64,000 nucleotides of DNA, from NCBI RefSeq assembly GCF_030124375.1, contig NZ_JASKLS010000007.1, forward strand, positions 1 to 64,000, written 5' to 3'. A program made the position numbers and the translations under genes. The notes beneath the pieces are model-generated. The model was not told the origin of the DNA, searched no databases, and saw only the letters and a list, made by a program, of their open reading frames with translations. Shown here piece by piece: positions 1-7,780 of this stretch. Origin of the DNA: Sinorhizobium sp. 6-70. GTDB lineage: Bacteria > Pseudomonadota > Alphaproteobacteria > Rhizobiales > Rhizobiaceae. Position 1 is the stretch's first letter; the number at the start of each line of letters is the position of its first letter.

Positions 1-80
1 TCGCAACGCGCTACGAGCGCCGAACACTCCACTTTACTGGCGTCATCTACCTCGCTGCGATCCTGATCTGGCTACGATGA
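1..80 (+). mobile_element. IS5-family transposase, C-terminal fragment
   Basis: An open frame entering from the left edge encodes about 25 residues (reading ATRYERRTLHF near its start and AAILIWLR at its end) before a TGA at 78-80. The pattern A-x-RYx(K/R) followed by a hydrophobic stretch ending in WLR is how IS5-type (DDE) transposases usually end. Only this tail lies in the window, so the transposase's integrity and the element's boundaries cannot be judged. I could not recognise a terminal inverted repeat in the following 100 bases. It marks the left part of the window as mobile or accessory DNA. Confidence 0.55.
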
Positions 81-192
81 ATGTCGATCGGTCCTAGGGT
101 TCGGGCGGAGGCGGACTGCCTAGCGACATGCCGGCTTCGCACCTCAACTTGGTGGAGGCTCATCTCTTGCTGCTACGTTTCGCCCTGACCTA

Positions 193-829
193 TTAGGGCG
201 CGCAGACGTAGAAGATTCGCTCTCCCTTCTCGTCGACCAATTGCCAGGGCTCCAGCGGGATGCCCGCTGGCGAACCCGCCCATTTGCCAGGCATTTTCTG
301 CGGCTTCGTGGGAGGGTTTGGCTGCAGTTCGATTTCGACGTACTTTGTGCCTTCATCAGGGAAGATTTGGCGTACATTTGACACAGGCCGCCATCTTCGA
401 CCTACACCATGCGCCAACAATCTCCTGTTTTGTACCTGCTGCTGGGCCGGTCTTCAAATTGCTCAAAATTTTATCGTCCCCGCCGGATACCAGACTGATT
501 CGAAGATTGCTGTCGCGATTCCAGCTTTCGGCGAGTTGGCCAATGGGCTGGGCGGAAAAAATCTACGCCGTCTACCAACGCGACTGGGCGCTTCTGGCAC
601 TCGAGCCAGACTTTCAACGCTTCTTGTGAAGCTTGGCTTCTCTTTACGTTCGGATCAAACTTGACCTTTATGCCTTCTGTCGTGATATCGAAATCAACGC
701 CGACCGTAGCTTCGGTCGGAAGCAGTGAATTGCAAGCGTTTGGTGCAGGTGGTGGAGGCATCATCCACCAAACCGCAAATGCAGCAGCAGGACCAGCAGA
801 AAGACTATCTGCACCCTTGCCTTAATCAT
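193..829 (-). pseudogene. secreted protein gene disrupted by several frameshifts
   Basis: Reading leftward from an ATG at 829, the product begins with a signal peptide (MIKARVQIVFLLVLLLHLRF). Its reading then moves between frames in a way that keeps protein-like sequence: segments around LLPTEATVGVDFDITTEG, LANSPKAGIATAIFESVW, GTKQEIVGAWCRSKMAACVK and GTKYVEIELQPNPP, ending GERIFYVCAP. Each switch needs a one-base change: one lies near the GGTGG after the signal peptide, one in the T6 run at about 555-560 (read on the minus strand), one in a G4 run near 487, and one at a CCC near 365. The restored protein would have about 210 residues and no family I recognise. The start overlaps the stop of the upstream gene as ATGA, so the two genes were translationally coupled. 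I infer decay rather than sequencing error, because the rest of the window is free of such breaks. Confidence 0.45.
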
Positions 830-1490
830 TCCCCGCACCTCGGTTTAAGCCGGTACGGTGACCAGCTGGTCTTGAACATGACCCAAGCGCTGTCCGTGAA
901 AACCTCGATGCACCCCGGCAGGATTCGTCCTCTGAGCCCAGCCGGGAATCTTTCCACTTCGACAGACGGGGGCGGGTTTTGTCGCAGATTTTCGTCCGAT
1001 GAGGCAGATGAGAGAAGAGCCGGATCAAAGGCTTGGGCCAGGCGCTCAGCAATCTCACCGGAGCGCAGCGCCTCGGCGAGGCTTCTAACTGTGTTGGTGA
1101 GTTCATCGGCATTCGGCTGTGCAGACAACGCGACCGTTAGATAAACGAGCAAAGTGTCAGCGAGACGCTGAGGATTCCCAGCCACCGCTTGCAGTGCATT
1201 TACCGCCTGGAGTTCTGGGTTGGGGAAACTGACAGCACTTACGCCCGTCTGCTCCACCAGTTGCGCAGCGCGGTTCTCGCGCCCAAAGAAAACGTTGAGT
1301 CTATTGTGCACGAACCGTTCGATTCTGACGCCGAGCAACTGCTATTCCCTTCGCCCCTTGCCGGCACATTCGGGCAATTGCACTGATTTGCACTGAACGA
1401 CGGATAAGGCCATACGATCAGCGCAGCTGCCAGGAATATTGGCAGACGGACTAGTGTGCGTGCTATGTTTCCCTCCCCAAGGATTTTCAA
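826..1490 (-). pseudogene. second secreted protein gene, probably frameshifted
   Basis: A TTG start at 1490 opens a frame with a signal-peptide-like N-terminus (hydrophobic core LPIFLAAALIVWP) followed by a cysteine-rich stretch containing CNCPNVPARGEG and SCSASES. Near 1278 the sensible reading shifts by one base, at a GGG, into the frame that continues RENRAAQLVEQTGVSAV and ends PRCGE at a TGA overlapping the next gene. The joined product would have about 220 residues, with a helical middle part (AVNALQAVAGNPQRLADTLL). No family is recognised. An alternative is a shorter cytoplasmic protein starting near 1338, but that would leave the signal peptide unexplained. Confidence 0.4.
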
Positions 1491-1791
1491 TTATATCTTG
1501 CGCCGCTAATAAACGCAATCTTAACAAGAGCTGCCGCTGGTGGTTCCGTCATTCAGACGCTCTTGGAGTCGCCGCCTCACTTGATACGGACCAAGTATCG
1601 ACAGTGTTTTAATACGCCTTTCGATTACAGTTTGATTAGTATCTCTATTTTTCTGATCGTTATTATACTATTACTTTAGAATGAGTTATGCCGCCATTGA
1701 GCCGTTTCCCTCGCGTACGCGCGTATATGGAGTGACAAAATCCGACCGGTCGCGGCGGTCGGAGCCGCACAACGAGAGGCGGGCACAGCCG
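1491..1791. other. AT-richer gene-free stretch with a direct-repeat copy
   Basis: No convincing gene is seen. The stretch is clearly more AT-rich than its surroundings around 1600-1680. It contains one copy of the 24-bp direct repeat and, just after it, an inverted repeat (CCGACC...GGTCGG, about 1742-1762) before the small gene that follows. It could hold promoters for both the leftward secreted-protein pair and the rightward small gene. Confidence 0.5.
1718..1741. repeat. 24-bp direct repeat, copy 1
   Basis: The sequence running from CGCGCGTATATGGAGTGAC through an A-rich end occurs again, base for base, at 2639-2662. Both copies are preceded by GCCGTT about 10 to 20 bp upstream, so a longer imperfect similarity exists. 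This copy lies about 50 bp upstream of the small gene starting at 1792 and could be a promoter or operator, or one end of a duplicated or inserted segment. Confidence 0.7.
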
Positions 1792-2034
1792 ATGTTTCTT
1801 CGAAACTGGATCAATCTCGGTCGGAAGCACTGGAAAGAGCACCTGGCCAATATGTATCGAGAACTGAAGAAGGCCGTGATGCTGGAACAGGCACTCGCGG
1901 AAGCTGCGGAGCTGACGTATCAGGCGGCGGGTCGAATCGAGCAGCAGAGCGTGCAGCCAGCGTGGCAGCAGGTTAGGGAGATATACTTGCTCCTGCCACC
2001 CGAGGCTTCGCAGAAGACGGACGAGAGCAGGTAG
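1792..2034 (+). CDS. small hypothetical protein, phage or island type
   Basis: The gene encodes 80 residues starting MFLRNWINLGRKHW. I chose this ATG because a purine-rich GAGAGGCGG lies a few bases upstream and the residues before it look non-coding. The product is charged and probably helical (WKEHLANMYRELKKA, then a second helix rich in Glu and Ala) and ends LLPPEASQKTDESR. The pattern resembles short orphan proteins of rhizobial prophages and plasmids, but I cannot name a family or function. It sits on the opposite strand from the phage-like block, close behind a copy of the 24-bp repeat. Confidence 0.5.
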   Translation: MFLRNWINLGRKHWKEHLANMYRELKKAVMLEQALAEAAELTYQAAGRIEQQSVQPAWQQVREIYLLLPPEASQKTDESR

Positions 2035-2222
2035 GCCTAGGCGCCTTCATTTCGGCCCTGGATGGGTCGATCAACTGTGGCGAAATTACGCGCGATGTCG
2101 CTGCAGTCAACAGGCGGCAGCCTGGAAAGATCGGGTTGCAGCAGTTGGCCTGAGACATATCGAGCAGCGCCACCAGTTGGCTGCTTCCGGACGGCCTTCA
2201 CATTTCAGTCAAATTGGAGGCA

Positions 2223-2357
2223 ATGTCGGAGACAAATTCCTCGACTGAGCCGTACCCTGCTGCACGAATTTCAGCACCGTCGCCCTGCGTCAACGACCGC
2301 GTCAAGTTCATCCAGTTGGGCTCGGGAGCGACGAAGCGGGTGTTTTCTGCTCCGTAA
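2223..2357 (+). CDS. possible 44-residue orphan protein
   Basis: A 44-codon frame starts MSETNSSTEPYPAAR and ends KRVFSAP. Its support is a strong ribosome binding site (TTGGAGG, 3 to 9 bases before the ATG) and a reasonable amino-acid composition. It has no hydrophobic segment and no recognised motif. The surrounding DNA contains several decayed frames, so it may be a remnant of a longer gene. Confidence 0.25.
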   Translation: MSETNSSTEPYPAARISAPSPCVNDRVKFIQLGSGATKRVFSAP

Positions 2358-2714
2358 ACGCCGCGTTCCGGCACGGATACATGCGCAACAAACGTAGGGA
2401 AGGGCTTTGGGAGGGCCGGGCCCAGCCAATCAATCTGCTCCAGCGAGCAGACCCCGTTTGCTGAACCGCCTCAAAAACGCTGGTGAGGCAGCCACTATCC
2501 CGTCGGGCCAAAGCCGTGCCGACAATGTAAGCGCTCGCCTTCACAACGTCCAATCCTCGGCCTGCGCAGCAGCTGCCCCAATCTCATTGTGAGCCTGCGG
2601 TCAAGTGTTGATGAGCCGCGATCAAGCCGTTCCGTTCGCGCGCGTATATGGAGTGACAAAATTGCGGCGCTTCAGCTTCCAGCCAGGTGCACAAGGACTG
2701 TCGCCTTGTAGGTA
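2358..2714. other. gene-free stretch, possibly degraded coding DNA
   Basis: Short protein-like runs appear on the minus strand (for example RLWPDGIVAASPAFL near 2500) but are broken by stops and frame changes. Copy 2 of the 24-bp repeat lies at 2639-2662. Nothing else is recognised. Confidence 0.4.
2639..2662. repeat. 24-bp direct repeat, copy 2
   Basis: An exact copy of the sequence at 1718-1741, in the same orientation and 921 bp away. It lies about 50 bp beyond the 3' end of the terminase-like gene, so it may mark the left edge of the phage-like block. Confidence 0.7.
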
Positions 2715-3434
2715 CTAGCGTACGCGTGCCTCAGGGTCTTCCTCAACGGGCGCGATCGATTTGCCGCCGATTTCTTTGAGGAACAAACCGAGAGCGCAAT
2801 CCTTGTCGACGTCGACCTTCACATTTCCTGGGGCGCGCCAATTCTCCGGCTTACGGTTGCGCAACCAAATCTCGCACGCCTTCACGTCCGGCGGGTAGTG
2901 CTCCATTGTCTCGAAACGGTGGACCTGCCCGTCCACGACAATGATCTTCTCCGTGTCGATCGTGTAGCCGACTGCGCGTTTATAGAGGCTTTCCTCGACA
3001 CGTTTGTCGGCCAAGTCCTTGCCCATATCCAAAGCTTGACGAAACTCGGGGTAATTCAGCTTCCACCGGTGAATCGTTCTGATGTTCGCGTCAAAGGCCT
3101 GGGCGATCTCGAGGTCAGTGGCGCCCAACTCGCTCAGCGTCTTCGCTACGGCGACATTTCGGCAATCCCAAAGCGCTGGCCGGCCAGTGCCGCGACCGCG
3201 GCCGAGGGCGTCGGCGAAATCAGGATGCTCCGACTTCCACGCTTCCAGCGTGCGAACCGTGATGCCCATGGCTTCTGCGATTTCGTCGTCGGTGGGGCGA
3301 GAGGCGGAGAGCAATCTGGCGAGGCGAACGAAATGCGGTTGCCACCCAACGAACTCCGACACCTGACTCTTTGCCGCTGGCGACCTCGCTGGCTTTCGCC
3401 CGGTGCCTGGCTTAGCTGTCGCTTTCTTCGCCAT
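2715..3434 (-). CDS. phage terminase small subunit-like DNA-binding protein
   Basis: The 239-residue product begins MAKKATAKPGTGRKPARS, a basic N-terminus. Two similar helix-turn-helix-like units follow (DDEIAEAMGITVRTLEAWKS and DLEIAQAFDANIRTIHRWKL), then a segment typical of small terminases: EESLYKRAVGY, later PPDVKACEIWLRNRKPENWR. Small terminases recognise the packaging site of phage DNA and hand it to the large subunit. The start was chosen because AGGAGGCAGCCTG precedes this ATG; longer frames upstream overlap the previous gene. It overlaps that gene's end by about 23 bases, as in a compact phage operon. No large terminase is next to it, which fits a satellite or a remnant. An alternative is a phage-borne regulator with tandem helix-turn-helix units. 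Confidence 0.6.
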   Translation of the reverse strand: MAKKATAKPGTGRKPARSPAAKSQVSEFVGWQPHFVRLARLLSASRPTDDEIAEAMGITVRTLEAWKSEHPDFADALGRGRGTGRPALWDCRNVAVAKTLSELGATDLEIAQAFDANIRTIHRWKLNYPEFRQALDMGKDLADKRVEESLYKRAVGYTIDTEKIIVVDGQVHRFETMEHYPPDVKACEIWLRNRKPENWRAPGNVKVDVDKDCALGLFLKEIGGKSIAPVEEDPEARVR

Positions 3435-4020
3435 CAGGCTGCCTCCTCTTGTCCGGAATTGTAGGAGGCAAGTTCTGCCTCGCGCTTGCGGCGGTAGGCC
3501 AATTGCTCGGGGTCGCGCTGACCTTCGACCGTGCCACTTCGATCTTGGTCGTATCGAAGTCGGCCGCTGCAGGCGCCCAAACTTCGTCAATGGCCCACAG
3601 GTGCACTGCGCAGATCGGCCAGCTGCGGCTTCTCGTTAGGCTGTTGAAAGTGTCGTGAGTGATCCCCTCAGCGATCCTGACATAGCCCTGCTCCGCAAGT
3701 TCCTGCGCCCTTTCCCGCTGCCTGACGCGCGGATCTCGGTACTCATGCGGCACCGGCAGAGTGAAATTCGCCGACTTCGAGCGCTCGCGCATCAGTGCAT
3801 ACTCTTTACGCACCATGTTTGCGAGCTCCGGCGGCCGCGGGCAATACGTGACTGGCTCAGGCCATAAGCCTTTGACAACCTTCGTGACGACCGACTGAAC
3901 CCCCTGAAGCGGCAAACCTTCCAGCGCTACGAGGTAGAGGGCGAGGAGACTCTCAGGGTCTGTACCGCGAGGCATGGGTAGCGCGATGAATAACGGGCGC
4001 AGCACTGCTTCCCGACTCAT
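3412..4020 (-). CDS. hypothetical phage-type protein
   Basis: A product of about 202 residues starting MSREAVLRPLFIALPMPRG. The N-terminal half is compact (LALYLVALEGLPLQGVQSV, then GLWPEPVTYCPRPPELANM) and the C-terminal half polar, ending RRQPDGEESDS. Starts at 4041 (ATG) and 4086 (TTG) are also possible. I preferred 4020 because it keeps the recognisably globular part and reduces overlap with the previous gene, but no ribosome binding site is decisive. Its place between a replication-like gene and a terminase-like gene, with overlaps at both ends, suggests a phage or satellite role. No function is known to me. Confidence 0.5.
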   Translation of the reverse strand: MSREAVLRPLFIALPMPRGTDPESLLALYLVALEGLPLQGVQSVVTKVVKGLWPEPVTYCPRPPELANMVRKEYALMRERSKSANFTLPVPHEYRDPRVRQRERAQELAEQGYVRIAEGITHDTFNSLTRSRSWPICAVHLWAIDEVWAPAAADFDTTKIEVARSKVSATPSNWPTAASARQNLPPTIPDKRRQPDGEESDS

Positions 4021-4804
4021 GTTCGATCGTTCTTTGCTCATCGAAAAAGCTTGCTTTTGCATTCTGCTGTTCCAGTCGTTCGTCAATCACGTCCAAAATC
4101 GATCGTTCACGCTTCGACGTCGGTGGTGATCGCGGTTGCCGCCTGTTTTCGAGCCATTCGGGTTTTACCGAGAGCCATCCGGCAACGAGCATCTCGTCGG
4201 CCGCAGCATTTGGATCAGGGCAACGGGAAAGGTCTTTGGCCAGCATTTGGGCCGCACGTGCTGTCAGCGGCTTTCGAAGGCGCTGGCGATGAACGAGCAC
4301 TGGCTCCGCATGGTCTTCGTCGAGGACCGCCAGCAATTCGGCTCGGGGCGTCGGCTTTGCGGGCGCGCGCTCCTCCGAACGATGTGAGGAGGGATTGGTG
4401 TCTGGTGGACTGGTGTCTTTTGTGTTTTGTTTTTGTTTCGGCGCACCGGCGTGCGGCGTTTCAGAAGCTGTTTCAGCGTTCTGATATTTGGCATAGTTAG
4501 AGATAGTTACGCATGTCTTTCCTGTTTCGGATGATGTTTCGATCATGTTCTGACTGGAAAGGAGCTCCAGAAACCGATGGACGCGCCGTGTAGACGCCCA
4601 TCGCCATGCGACTTGCATTTCCCGGATGGCGATGAAGACGCTCCCTGCCTTCACCGTGACGACGCTGGCGCCAACGCGATGCACAGTGTCCTTCCAGGCG
4701 GCTCTGGAAATGAGCCACAGCCACGCCTCCCGCTCTGTGAAAGGCTCGGCGGCGAACACTTCGTGATCGAAGATGGAAGTCTGAACTCGTATCCAGCGGC
4801 TCAT
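3953..4804 (-). CDS. replication-initiation-like protein of a phage or satellite
   Basis: The product has 283 residues. The first ~115 residues (starting MSRWIRVQTSIFDHEVF, with AWLWLISRAAWKD and a winged-helix-like part WASTRRVHRFLELLSSQNMI, then VTISNYAKYQ) resemble the N-terminal domain of phage and rhizobial replication proteins related to DnaD/RepA-type initiators. The middle is a low-complexity linker rich in Pro, Ser, Thr and Lys, and the C-terminus is charged. The ATG at 4804 follows GGAGGGGC. It overlaps the start of the next gene, which fits a polycistronic early operon. The role in replication is an inference from fold-like similarity and context; it could be a transcriptional regulator. 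Confidence 0.45.
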   Translation of the reverse strand: MSRWIRVQTSIFDHEVFAAEPFTEREAWLWLISRAAWKDTVHRVGASVVTVKAGSVFIAIREMQVAWRWASTRRVHRFLELLSSQNMIETSSETGKTCVTISNYAKYQNAETASETPHAGAPKQKQNTKDTSPPDTNPSSHRSEERAPAKPTPRAELLAVLDEDHAEPVLVHRQRLRKPLTARAAQMLAKDLSRCPDPNAAADEMLVAGWLSVKPEWLENRRQPRSPPTSKRERSILDVIDERLEQQNAKASFFDEQRTIEHESGSSAAPVIHRATHASRYRP

Positions 4805-4988
4805 CGCATGCCCCTCCAGTCCGGAAGGTCGCAGGGCTCGGCAAAACGGAGAGACACTTTCCATCGCATGACCCAGCGTGGCCGCAGCGTAGCAACCCGG
4901 TACCGGATGTGGCCAAACCCGCTCTTTACGCCAGCCCGCGCTTGGCTCTGACGACTCCCACAAGGATCGATAGACAGGAGCGCGACAG

Positions 4989-5378
4989 TCATCGGACGTC
5001 TCCCAACAAGCCACGTTCGAACGCGATGAGGTCGCTCATCCGCCAACGTGTCGTACCAGGAGACAGTTCTACGGGCTTGGGAAACTGGGGGCGTTCCTTT
5101 GCCCACCGCCAGACGGTTTGCACGCTAACGGCAAAACGGCCTGCCACGTCGCGTACTGTCAGATAGCGTTCAGCCTCTTCAGAGGCCGGATTCGACGTGG
5201 CTCCGGCCCGCTTTGAGGGCGAGCCCAACCTTGTTCCAGAGGCACGCCCTGCCTCCGGACGCGGGAATCTGTCGGACGCGTCCCGCAGAGGCGTCACCGA
5301 TGCCGCGCATGCTGCATCGTCGTGTGGTTTCCTGTAGGGAATTTTTGGGAGAAGTGAGTCTGTGCTTTCGCGAGACAT
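4989..5378 (-). CDS. AlpA/excisionase-type helix-turn-helix regulator
   Basis: The product has 129 residues. The first ~65 residues look disordered. The C-terminal ~60 form a MerR/AlpA-type winged helix: YLTVRDVAGRFAVSVQTVWR, then WAKERPQFPKPVELSPGTTRWR and a final helix DLIAFERG. Proteins of this kind act as excisionases or as activators of integrase and satellite genes (AlpA). The ATG at 5378 follows AGAGGAAG at good spacing. It is the first gene of the leftward phage-like block, where a control gene would be expected. The long N-terminal extension is unusual for AlpA, so a start further inside is possible. Confidence 0.6.
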   Translation of the reverse strand: MSRESTDSLLPKIPYRKPHDDAACAASVTPLRDASDRFPRPEAGRASGTRLGSPSKRAGATSNPASEEAERYLTVRDVAGRFAVSVQTVWRWAKERPQFPKPVELSPGTTRWRMSDLIAFERGLLGDVR

Positions 5379-5950
5379 GAGTCTTCCTCTCTCCGCCTAC
5401 CGGCGGGGTTGAGAGCAAGCACTCATGCGCAAGCTGATATGAGCCGATGCTGAAGCGCATCGAATGGGGTGAGCTAAGTCGATTCGGGGGGCTCTGGCAA
5501 TATGGGACCTGCGCTATTTTGCGTAAGCGCCGCTGGGCCGGCCTCGGCTAGGACGGCTTGCTCTACGCGCTCAACACCGCGCTGTTCGCGATCGGCTACC
5601 GGTCCGCTTCGAGCCTGACGGGAGAACGACATCGCTCGATGGGCCAATTGCGAGGATTTGATGGTAGCTCGAGCAATCGCCGAACGCTCGTCACACCTTC
5701 ATTCACAAACATTAACCGAGCTGTGAGGCGGGCAGCCCGCCGTGGCAAATTCGACTACCCTAGGCAAGATCGCCACGAGAAATGGAAGCATCCCTTCGCC
5801 TCCCCTATTCCTCAAGGGTGGCGAACGAGCACGCACTATTGTCCGCTCAAATGAGCAGACTGCCACGGCATTCTCGTGATGGGCTAAATGATGGACCGTT
5901 AATGGCCGCTGACCAATATTACGGAAAAAACAATGACATAAGAGACAGAT
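5379..5950. other. gene-free stretch between the phage-like block and tRNA-Ser
   Basis: An integrase would be expected here if the block were an intact tRNA-borne island, but no long frame or integrase motif is visible on either strand. Short frames such as one near 5558-5854 have no recognisable similarity. The stretch probably contains the promoter of the AlpA-like gene and degraded DNA. Confidence 0.5.
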
Positions 5951-6040
5951 TGGCGGAGAGGGGGGGATTCGAACCCCCGATGGGCTTGCACCCATGCCGC
6001 ATTTCGAGTGCGGTGCATTCAACCACTCTGCCACCTCTCC
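5951..6040 (-). tRNA. tRNA-Ser (anticodon CGA)
   Basis: Read on the minus strand, it begins GGAGAGGTGGCAGAGTGG and ends with the matching acceptor strand, G and an encoded CCA. The anticodon loop reads CTCGAAA with anticodon CGA (codon UCG). A long variable arm (ATGGGTGCAAGCCCAT) makes it a class II tRNA, as expected for serine. The T-loop GGTTCGAAT is intact. The accessory block lies beyond its 3' end. Confidence 0.95.
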
Positions 6041-6342
6041 GCAGGTCTGGTTGGCGCTTGGTCAGCGCGGTCGGGTTCATAGCGGCAGATTTGCGCCCTG
6101 GCAAGGGGCCGTGAAAAGAATATCTTGCTTGGCCTCGCGTTTCGCCTTGACAGTTAGGAGCGATTCCCGTAATCCGCGCAATGAAGTGGTGTGGTCTGTC
6201 CGCACCGCGAAGGGTAAGAGTTTGTGCCCACCCACTGGTGGACGTCAAGGGTTCCGAGACGCTCCGCTCAATGCAACGACTGACAAAAAGACGGCCTTGC
6301 CTTTTCAGGTAAAGAGCCGGACCGAACATGAAAGGATAAAGA
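6041..6342. other. leader region of rplU
   Basis: No gene is seen between the tRNA and rplU. A candidate promoter is annotated separately. The last bases before rplU (GAAAGGATAAAG) include its ribosome binding site. Confidence 0.5.
6146..6174 (+). promoter_or_regulatory. candidate sigma-70 promoter for rplU-rpmA
   Basis: CTTGACA is followed, at a spacing of about 17, by GTAATC. The -35 element matches the rhizobial consensus well and the -10 only weakly. It is placed about 170 bp upstream of rplU. Confidence 0.35.
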
Positions 6343-6714
6343 ATGTTCGCAGTCATCAAGACCGGCGGTAAGCAGTACCGCGTGGCAGCCAACGACGTCA
6401 TCACCATCGAAAAGCTGGAAGGCGTTGCAGGCGACAAGATTGAATTCACCGAGATCCTGATGGTCGGCGCCGGCGCCGATGCCACCATCGGTGCTCCGTT
6501 TGTCGAAGGTGCCGTTGTCAGCGCCGAAGTTGTGGAACAGGGCCGCGCCAGGAAGGTCATCGCCTTCAAGAAGCGCCGCCGCCAGAACTCCAAGCGTTCG
6601 CGCGGCCATCGCCAGCATCAGACGACCGTCCGCATCCTGGACATCGCTGCTGCCGGCGGCAAGGCGAAGAAGGCTTCGAAGAAGACCGAAGCCGCCGCTG
6701 AAGCCGCAAACTGA
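6343..6714 (+). CDS. rplU: 50S ribosomal protein L21
   Basis: A 123-residue protein with the L21 start [18 protein letters not shown] and the 23S rRNA-binding region [21 protein letters not shown]21 is usually about 103 residues; here an extra ~20-residue tail rich in Lys, Ala and Glu follows, as in other Rhizobiales. It binds 23S rRNA and contacts L20 in the large subunit. A purine-rich AAAGGATAAAG precedes the ATG. It is transcribed together with rpmA 33 bp downstream, the usual pair. Confidence 0.97.
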   Translation: MFAVIKTGGKQYRVAANDVITIEKLEGVAGDKIEFTEILMVGAGADATIGAPFVEGAVVSAEVVEQGRARKVIAFKKRRRQNSKRSRGHRQHQTTVRILDIAAAGGKAKKASKKTEAAAEAAN

Positions 6715-6747
6715 GTTCCGGGATCGAAGGTTTAAAGGAGAACACCA

Positions 6748-7017
6748 ATGGCACACAAAAAAGCTGGCGGTTCGTCGCGCAACGGTCGCGATTCTGAGTC
6801 CAAGCGCCTTGGCGTGAAGAAGTTCGGCGGCGAAGCCGTCATCGCGGGCAACATCATCGTGCGCCAGCGCGGCACGAAGTGGCATGCGGGCGCCAATGTC
6901 GGCCTCGGCAAGGATCATACGATTTTTGCGCTTACGGCAGGCAACGTTGACTTCCGTACGAAGGCCAATGGCCGCGTGTACGTGTCTGTAATGCCGAAAG
7001 CGGAAGCAGCGGAATAA
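6748..7017 (+). CDS. rpmA: 50S ribosomal protein L27
   Basis: An 89-residue protein with the L27 signature [20 protein letters not shown] and the Gly/Lys-rich core. The flexible N-terminus reaches the peptidyl-transferase centre. AAAGGAGAACACC lies before the ATG. It follows rplU, and a terminator hairpin lies about 75 bp after its stop. Confidence 0.97.
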
Positions 7018-7091
7018 GCCGGTAGCGCTCTAAAACAGCCGGCGTCTCATCGACCCGGCTGACGCACCTGCAAGGTTCAAAGCCAGACTTC

Positions 7092-7127
7092 AAAGGGGAG
7101 ATGGGGCGATACCCAACTCCCCTTTTC
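7092..7127 (+). terminator. intrinsic terminator after rplU-rpmA
   Basis: The arms AAAGGGGAG and CTCCCCTTT enclose a second short stem (TGGG/CCCA), and a T-run follows. It ends about 20 bases before the acetyltransferase gene, so those genes probably have their own promoter or rely on read-through. Confidence 0.7.
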
Positions 7128-7147
7128 GCATGTCTGGAGGAAGAACC

Positions 7148-7780
7148 ATGCAAACCGAGCTCTTGAGGGAAGACCAATCCCGGTCTCCCGAACAAAGGCT
7201 GAGGCCTCAGCGGTCAAGGACCGATTGCCCGATATTGTTATCGCCCCGGCTCGTTTTGCGCGCGCCCCACGAAGACGATATCGACGCCCTTGCCCATCTT
7301 GCCAACAACGCCAATATCGCCACCATGGTCTCGCGCATGCCGCACCCATACACCACGGCGGATGCGGCCGATTTCGTGCGACGCGCAAAAGCCGGCACGA
7401 TTGGCAAGTGCGTCTACGCGATCACCAAGGCGGACAATGGCGCATTCTTGGGTTGCTGCGGAATCGAGCCGCATCCTGACGGCAAGACGGCCGAACTCGG
7501 CTACTGGCTCGGCGAGCCCTACTGGAACCAGGGCTACGCCACGGAAGCCGCGCAAGCGCTGACCGACATGGCCTTCCGCACCCGCGACATCGACCAGATC
7601 GATGCGCGCTGCCGGGTCATGAACATTGCCTCGCGGCGGGTCATCCAGAAGTGCGGCTTCCAGTTCCAGGGCTCCGGCATGGTCGACAGCCTGGCGCTCG
7701 GCGGCATGATGTCCGTCGAATGGTATCGGCTCGACCGCAAGACCTGGGTTTCGCTGAGAAGCTGGGGAGGCATGCGATGA
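7148..7780 (+). CDS. GNAT-family N-acetyltransferase (RimJ/RimL-like)
   Basis: A 210-residue protein. After a polar N-terminus, the acetyltransferase domain runs from about residue 28 (ILLSPRLVLRAPHEDD) to the end, with the acetyl-CoA-binding region ELGYWLGEPYWNQGYATEAA and the later NIASRRVIQKCGF, typical of the RimJ/RimL group that acetylates protein N-termini or small amines. The start at 7148 follows GGAGGAAGAACC; an ATG 18 bases upstream lacks such a site. Its stop overlaps the start of a second, related acetyltransferase (ATGA), so the two are translationally coupled and may be a duplication. Substrate unknown. Confidence 0.85.
   Translation: MQTELLREDQSRSPEQRLRPQRSRTDCPILLSPRLVLRAPHEDDIDALAHLANNANIATMVSRMPHPYTTADAADFVRRAKAGTIGKCVYAITKADNGAFLGCCGIEPHPDGKTAELGYWLGEPYWNQGYATEAAQALTDMAFRTRDIDQIDARCRVMNIASRRVIQKCGFQFQGSGMVDSLALGGMMSVEWYRLDRKTWVSLRSWGGMR

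Noticed and set aside
5558..5854. 98-codon frame as an integrase remnant
   Set aside because: No tyrosine-recombinase motif (R...HxxR...Y) can be read in it on any frame, so I left the stretch unassigned.
5699..6034. 111-codon leftward frame at tRNA-Ser
   Set aside because: Its first third is simply the translated tRNA gene.
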